From: Patescibacteria group bacterium | Lineage (GTDB): Bacteria > Patescibacteriota > Minisyncoccia > Portnoybacterales > UBA2143 | Assembly (NCBI GenBank): GCA_018829245.1 | Contig: JAHJUH010000063.1 | Span: forward strand, 1 to 7,269 | DNA length: 7,269 nucleotides | Reading direction: 5' to 3' | Shown here: piece after piece, positions 6,061 to 7,269 of the stretch | Layout: the number at the start of each line of letters is the position of its first letter | How positions within the stretch are numbered: the first letter of the stretch is position 1 | Notes under the pieces: model-generated | Database searches by the model: none | Told to the model about the DNA's origin: nothing | What the model saw: only the letters and a program-made list of their open reading frames with translations | Program-made: the position numbers and the translations under genes

Positions 6061-6494
6061 TTTTTCTTTTTGCTTGAAACTTTCTTAGATTGGGTCTTTA
6101 TTTTCTTATTTTTTTTCTTACTCCACGGAACAGTAATATTCAAAGAATCTTCTGGATAATTTTTGTCTTTTGTTTCAATATTTTCAATTATAGAAAACAG
6201 AGCTCTGCTAACAATAAATTCCCTTATCTTTTTATTTCGCTTAGTTATGGTCATCCTTAAGGTATTATGCAAAAGCTCGTTTAAAAATTCATCTTTTAAA
6301 TTATTTAATTGTTTTTTACTTAGTTTCTTTTTCCCTTTTAAAAATACTTCTATTTTTTTAGGAGCTTGGCTGTTTAAAAATAAATAAGCATTATCAATAA
6401 AAACATAAGCTGTTCCATAAATAGCTTCTAAAGGATAATCCTTAATATTAAAAATAAACTTTATAGTATTATTTTTTATTTTAATTTTATTCAT
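6057..6494 (-). CDS. hxsD: His-Xaa-Ser system protein HxsD-like, poly-Lys tail
   Basis: This 145-aa protein resembles HxsD, the small non-enzymatic partner of His-Xaa-Ser systems. The supporting stretch is YPLEAIYGTAYVFIDNAYLFL (about 20-40), then a strand 'KKIEVFLKGK' and the helix LKDEFLNELLHNTLR (66-80), and 'REFIVSRALFS' (91-101), which are features I associate with that family. Residues 110-124 (about 'NYPEDSLNITVPW') lead into a 21-residue tail, 125-145, in which 12 residues are Lys; I do not expect that tail in ordinary HxsD. It is the first gene of the presumed operon, 46 bases after the prepilin peptidase stop, and overlaps the next gene by 4 bases. It probably helps present the precursor to the maturases. 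Identification is from pattern memory, not a search. Confidence 0.65.
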   Translation of the reverse strand: MNKIKIKNNTIKFIFNIKDYPLEAIYGTAYVFIDNAYLFLNSQAPKKIEVFLKGKKKLSKKQLNNLKDEFLNELLHNTLRMTITKRNKKIREFIVSRALFSIIENIETKDKNYPEDSLNITVPWSKKKNKKIKTQSKKVSSKKKK

Positions 6495-6505
6495 CTTTTT
6501 TATCT

Positions 6506-6535
6506 ATTTTAACATAAGATTAATATAACAAGCAA
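6506..6535 (-). promoter_or_regulatory. Possible promoter for the Hxs-like operon
   Basis: In the 46-base gap upstream of the HxsD-like gene the coding strand has TTGCTT (6535-6530) and TAAAAT (6511-6506), separated by 18 bases, resembling -35 and -10 boxes. Such matches are frequent in AT-rich DNA, and read-through from the prepilin peptidase gene is an equally good explanation because no terminator hairpin separates them. Confidence 0.25.
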
Positions 6536-6540
6536 ATTAT

Positions 6541-7269
6541 CTATAAAATAAAAAAGAATAAATTTTGAATCAAATTATTTAGATATAGAGTGCTAAACAT
6601 AACCAAAATAGTTGACCCAGCTAAAAAAGGACCAAAAGGAATTTGTGATTTAAAACCTTTCTTGCCAAAAATTATCAAACCTATGCCAATAACAGCTCCT
6701 GAAAGAAAAGATAAAAATAAAGCGAATAAAATATTGGGCCAGCCCAAAATCAAACCCATTAAAAAAGAAAGTTTAACATCTCCCAACCCCATCCATTTTC
6801 CTTCTGAAACAAGAACCAAAGCAAGAAAAAAGCCTGAAGCAATAAAAGCTGAAAGGAAATAAGAAAAAAGCGAATCATAAGCTGCAGCTGCTAATAAATA
6901 TAATAAAGAAATAATAATGCCTGGATAAATAATTCTATCTGGAATAATGTAATGCTTTAAATCATAAACAAAAATAATTATTAAAAAAGAAACAATTATA
7001 AAATAATAAATTAAATTAAAAATTTTACCCTGAGTAAAATCAAAGGGTGTAAATTGTAAATTAAAAATTAATAAAAACAATAATCCAGTTGATATTTCTA
7101 CTATTGGATACTGCCAAGATATTTTCGCATTACAATAACGGCATCTGCCCTTTTGCAATAAAAAACTCAAAACAGGAATTAAATCATACCATTTTAAAAC
7201 TGCCCTGCATTTAGGACAATAAGAACGATTAAAAAGAATTGTTTCTTTAGTTTTCAAGCGGCAAATAAC
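6541..7269 (-). CDS. Type IV prepilin leader peptidase, 5' end cut off
   Basis: This is a membrane aspartic peptidase of the A24A family that removes prepilin leaders and usually N-methylates the new N-terminus. The frame is open to the window edge (reading V-I-C-R before LKTKETI), and family members begin with a membrane helix, so the true start lies beyond 7269. A TTG at 7257 is in frame but is not a credible start. Counting from that TTG, the zinc-type Cys pairs are C14/C17 and C39/C42. The catalytic Asp are D99 in VYDLKHYIIPD and D160 in GLGDVKL, and several hydrophobic helices follow. Between the first visible helix and the next lies PFDFTQGK, encoded by a palindromic insertion. It is co-directional with the Hxs-like operon but is probably a general pilus gene rather than part of it. 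Confidence 0.93.
   Translation of the reverse strand, partial: VICRLKTKETILFNRSYCPKCRAVLKWYDLIPVLSFLLQKGRCRYCNAKISWQYPIVEISTGLLFLLIFNLQFTPFDFTQGKIFNLIYYFIIVSFLIIIFVYDLKHYIIPDRIIYPGIIISLLYLLAAAAYDSLFSYFLSAFIASGFFLALVLVSEGKWMGLGDVKLSFLMGLILGWPNILFALFLSFLSGAVIGIGLIIFGKKGFKSQIPFGPFLAGSTILVMFSTLYLNNLIQNLFFFIL
7028..7047. repeat. Palindromic dispersed-type repeat inside prepilin peptidase gene
   Basis: The 20-base stretch begins CCCTTTGA and ends TCAGGG on the coding strand. It encodes PFDFTQG in an extramembrane loop of the peptidase. It looks like an AT-drifted copy of the CCCTTCGA...TCAGGG palindromes that I recall being dispersed through many uncultured bacterial genomes, where they give FDFAQGK-like peptides. 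Only one copy is in the window. Confidence 0.45.

Noticed and set aside
6495..6540. Rho-independent terminator between the prepilin peptidase and the operon
   Set aside because: No stable GC-containing inverted repeat followed by a T run is visible on the coding strand.
6163..6862. Plus-strand frames opposite the HxsD-like gene (6163-6387) and the prepilin peptidase (6590-6862)
   Set aside because: Both are shadows; the second is a Lys/Pro-rich mirror of membrane helices.
7255..7257. TTG at 7257 as the prepilin peptidase start
   Set aside because: The frame continues to the window edge with V-I-C-R, matching the usual N-V-V-I-Y-R-like lead-in of the family, and the N-terminal membrane helix would be missing.

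Overview
The window is strongly AT-rich, and every gene I can support lies on the minus strand, so transcription runs from high to low coordinates. TGA ends several genes (for example at 443, 2989, 4117 and 6057), so this is not a code that reads TGA as Gly or Trp. The small tightly packed genes, the short type IV prepilin peptidase carrying a palindromic 'PFDFTQGK' insertion, the weak Shine-Dalgarno signals and the poly-Lys tails suggest an uncultured small-genome bacterium, plausibly of the Patescibacteria/CPR. That placement is an inference; no taxonomic marker gene is present.

Layout in transcription order: (1) 7269-6541, a type IV prepilin peptidase cut at its 5' end by the window edge. 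(2) 6494 to about 763, a compact operon that I read as a His-Xaa-Ser (Hxs) type RiPP system: an HxsD-like protein with a poly-Lys tail, a second minimal HxsD-like protein, an 88-aa precursor ending in nine His-Ser-X triplets, an HxsB-type radical SAM/SPASM maturase, and three further radical SAM proteins. (3) 745 to 1, a 100-aa unknown ORF followed by a truncated unknown ORF. These two may be one protein broken or frameshifted at a T_TTA_AAA/A7 site.

How they may work together: the precursor is probably bound by the HxsD-like proteins and modified on its His-Ser-X repeats by HxsB and one or more of the other radical SAM enzymes. The hydrophobic stretch before the repeats would then take it to or across the membrane. 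Compared with the HxsA/B/C/D set I know, this locus has no recognisable HxsC. It has three extra SPASM-like enzymes instead, two of them tandem paralogs that both carry Ser where an auxiliary-cluster Cys is expected, plus a duplicated HxsD and two unfamiliar downstream ORFs. That expanded set acting on one small His-rich peptide is the strongest candidate here for an undescribed variant system.

The longest stretch without a gene is about 46 bases (6495-6540), which may hold the operon promoter. No tRNA, rRNA, CRISPR array, transposase or convincing terminator was seen. No transporter or processing protease lies inside the window.
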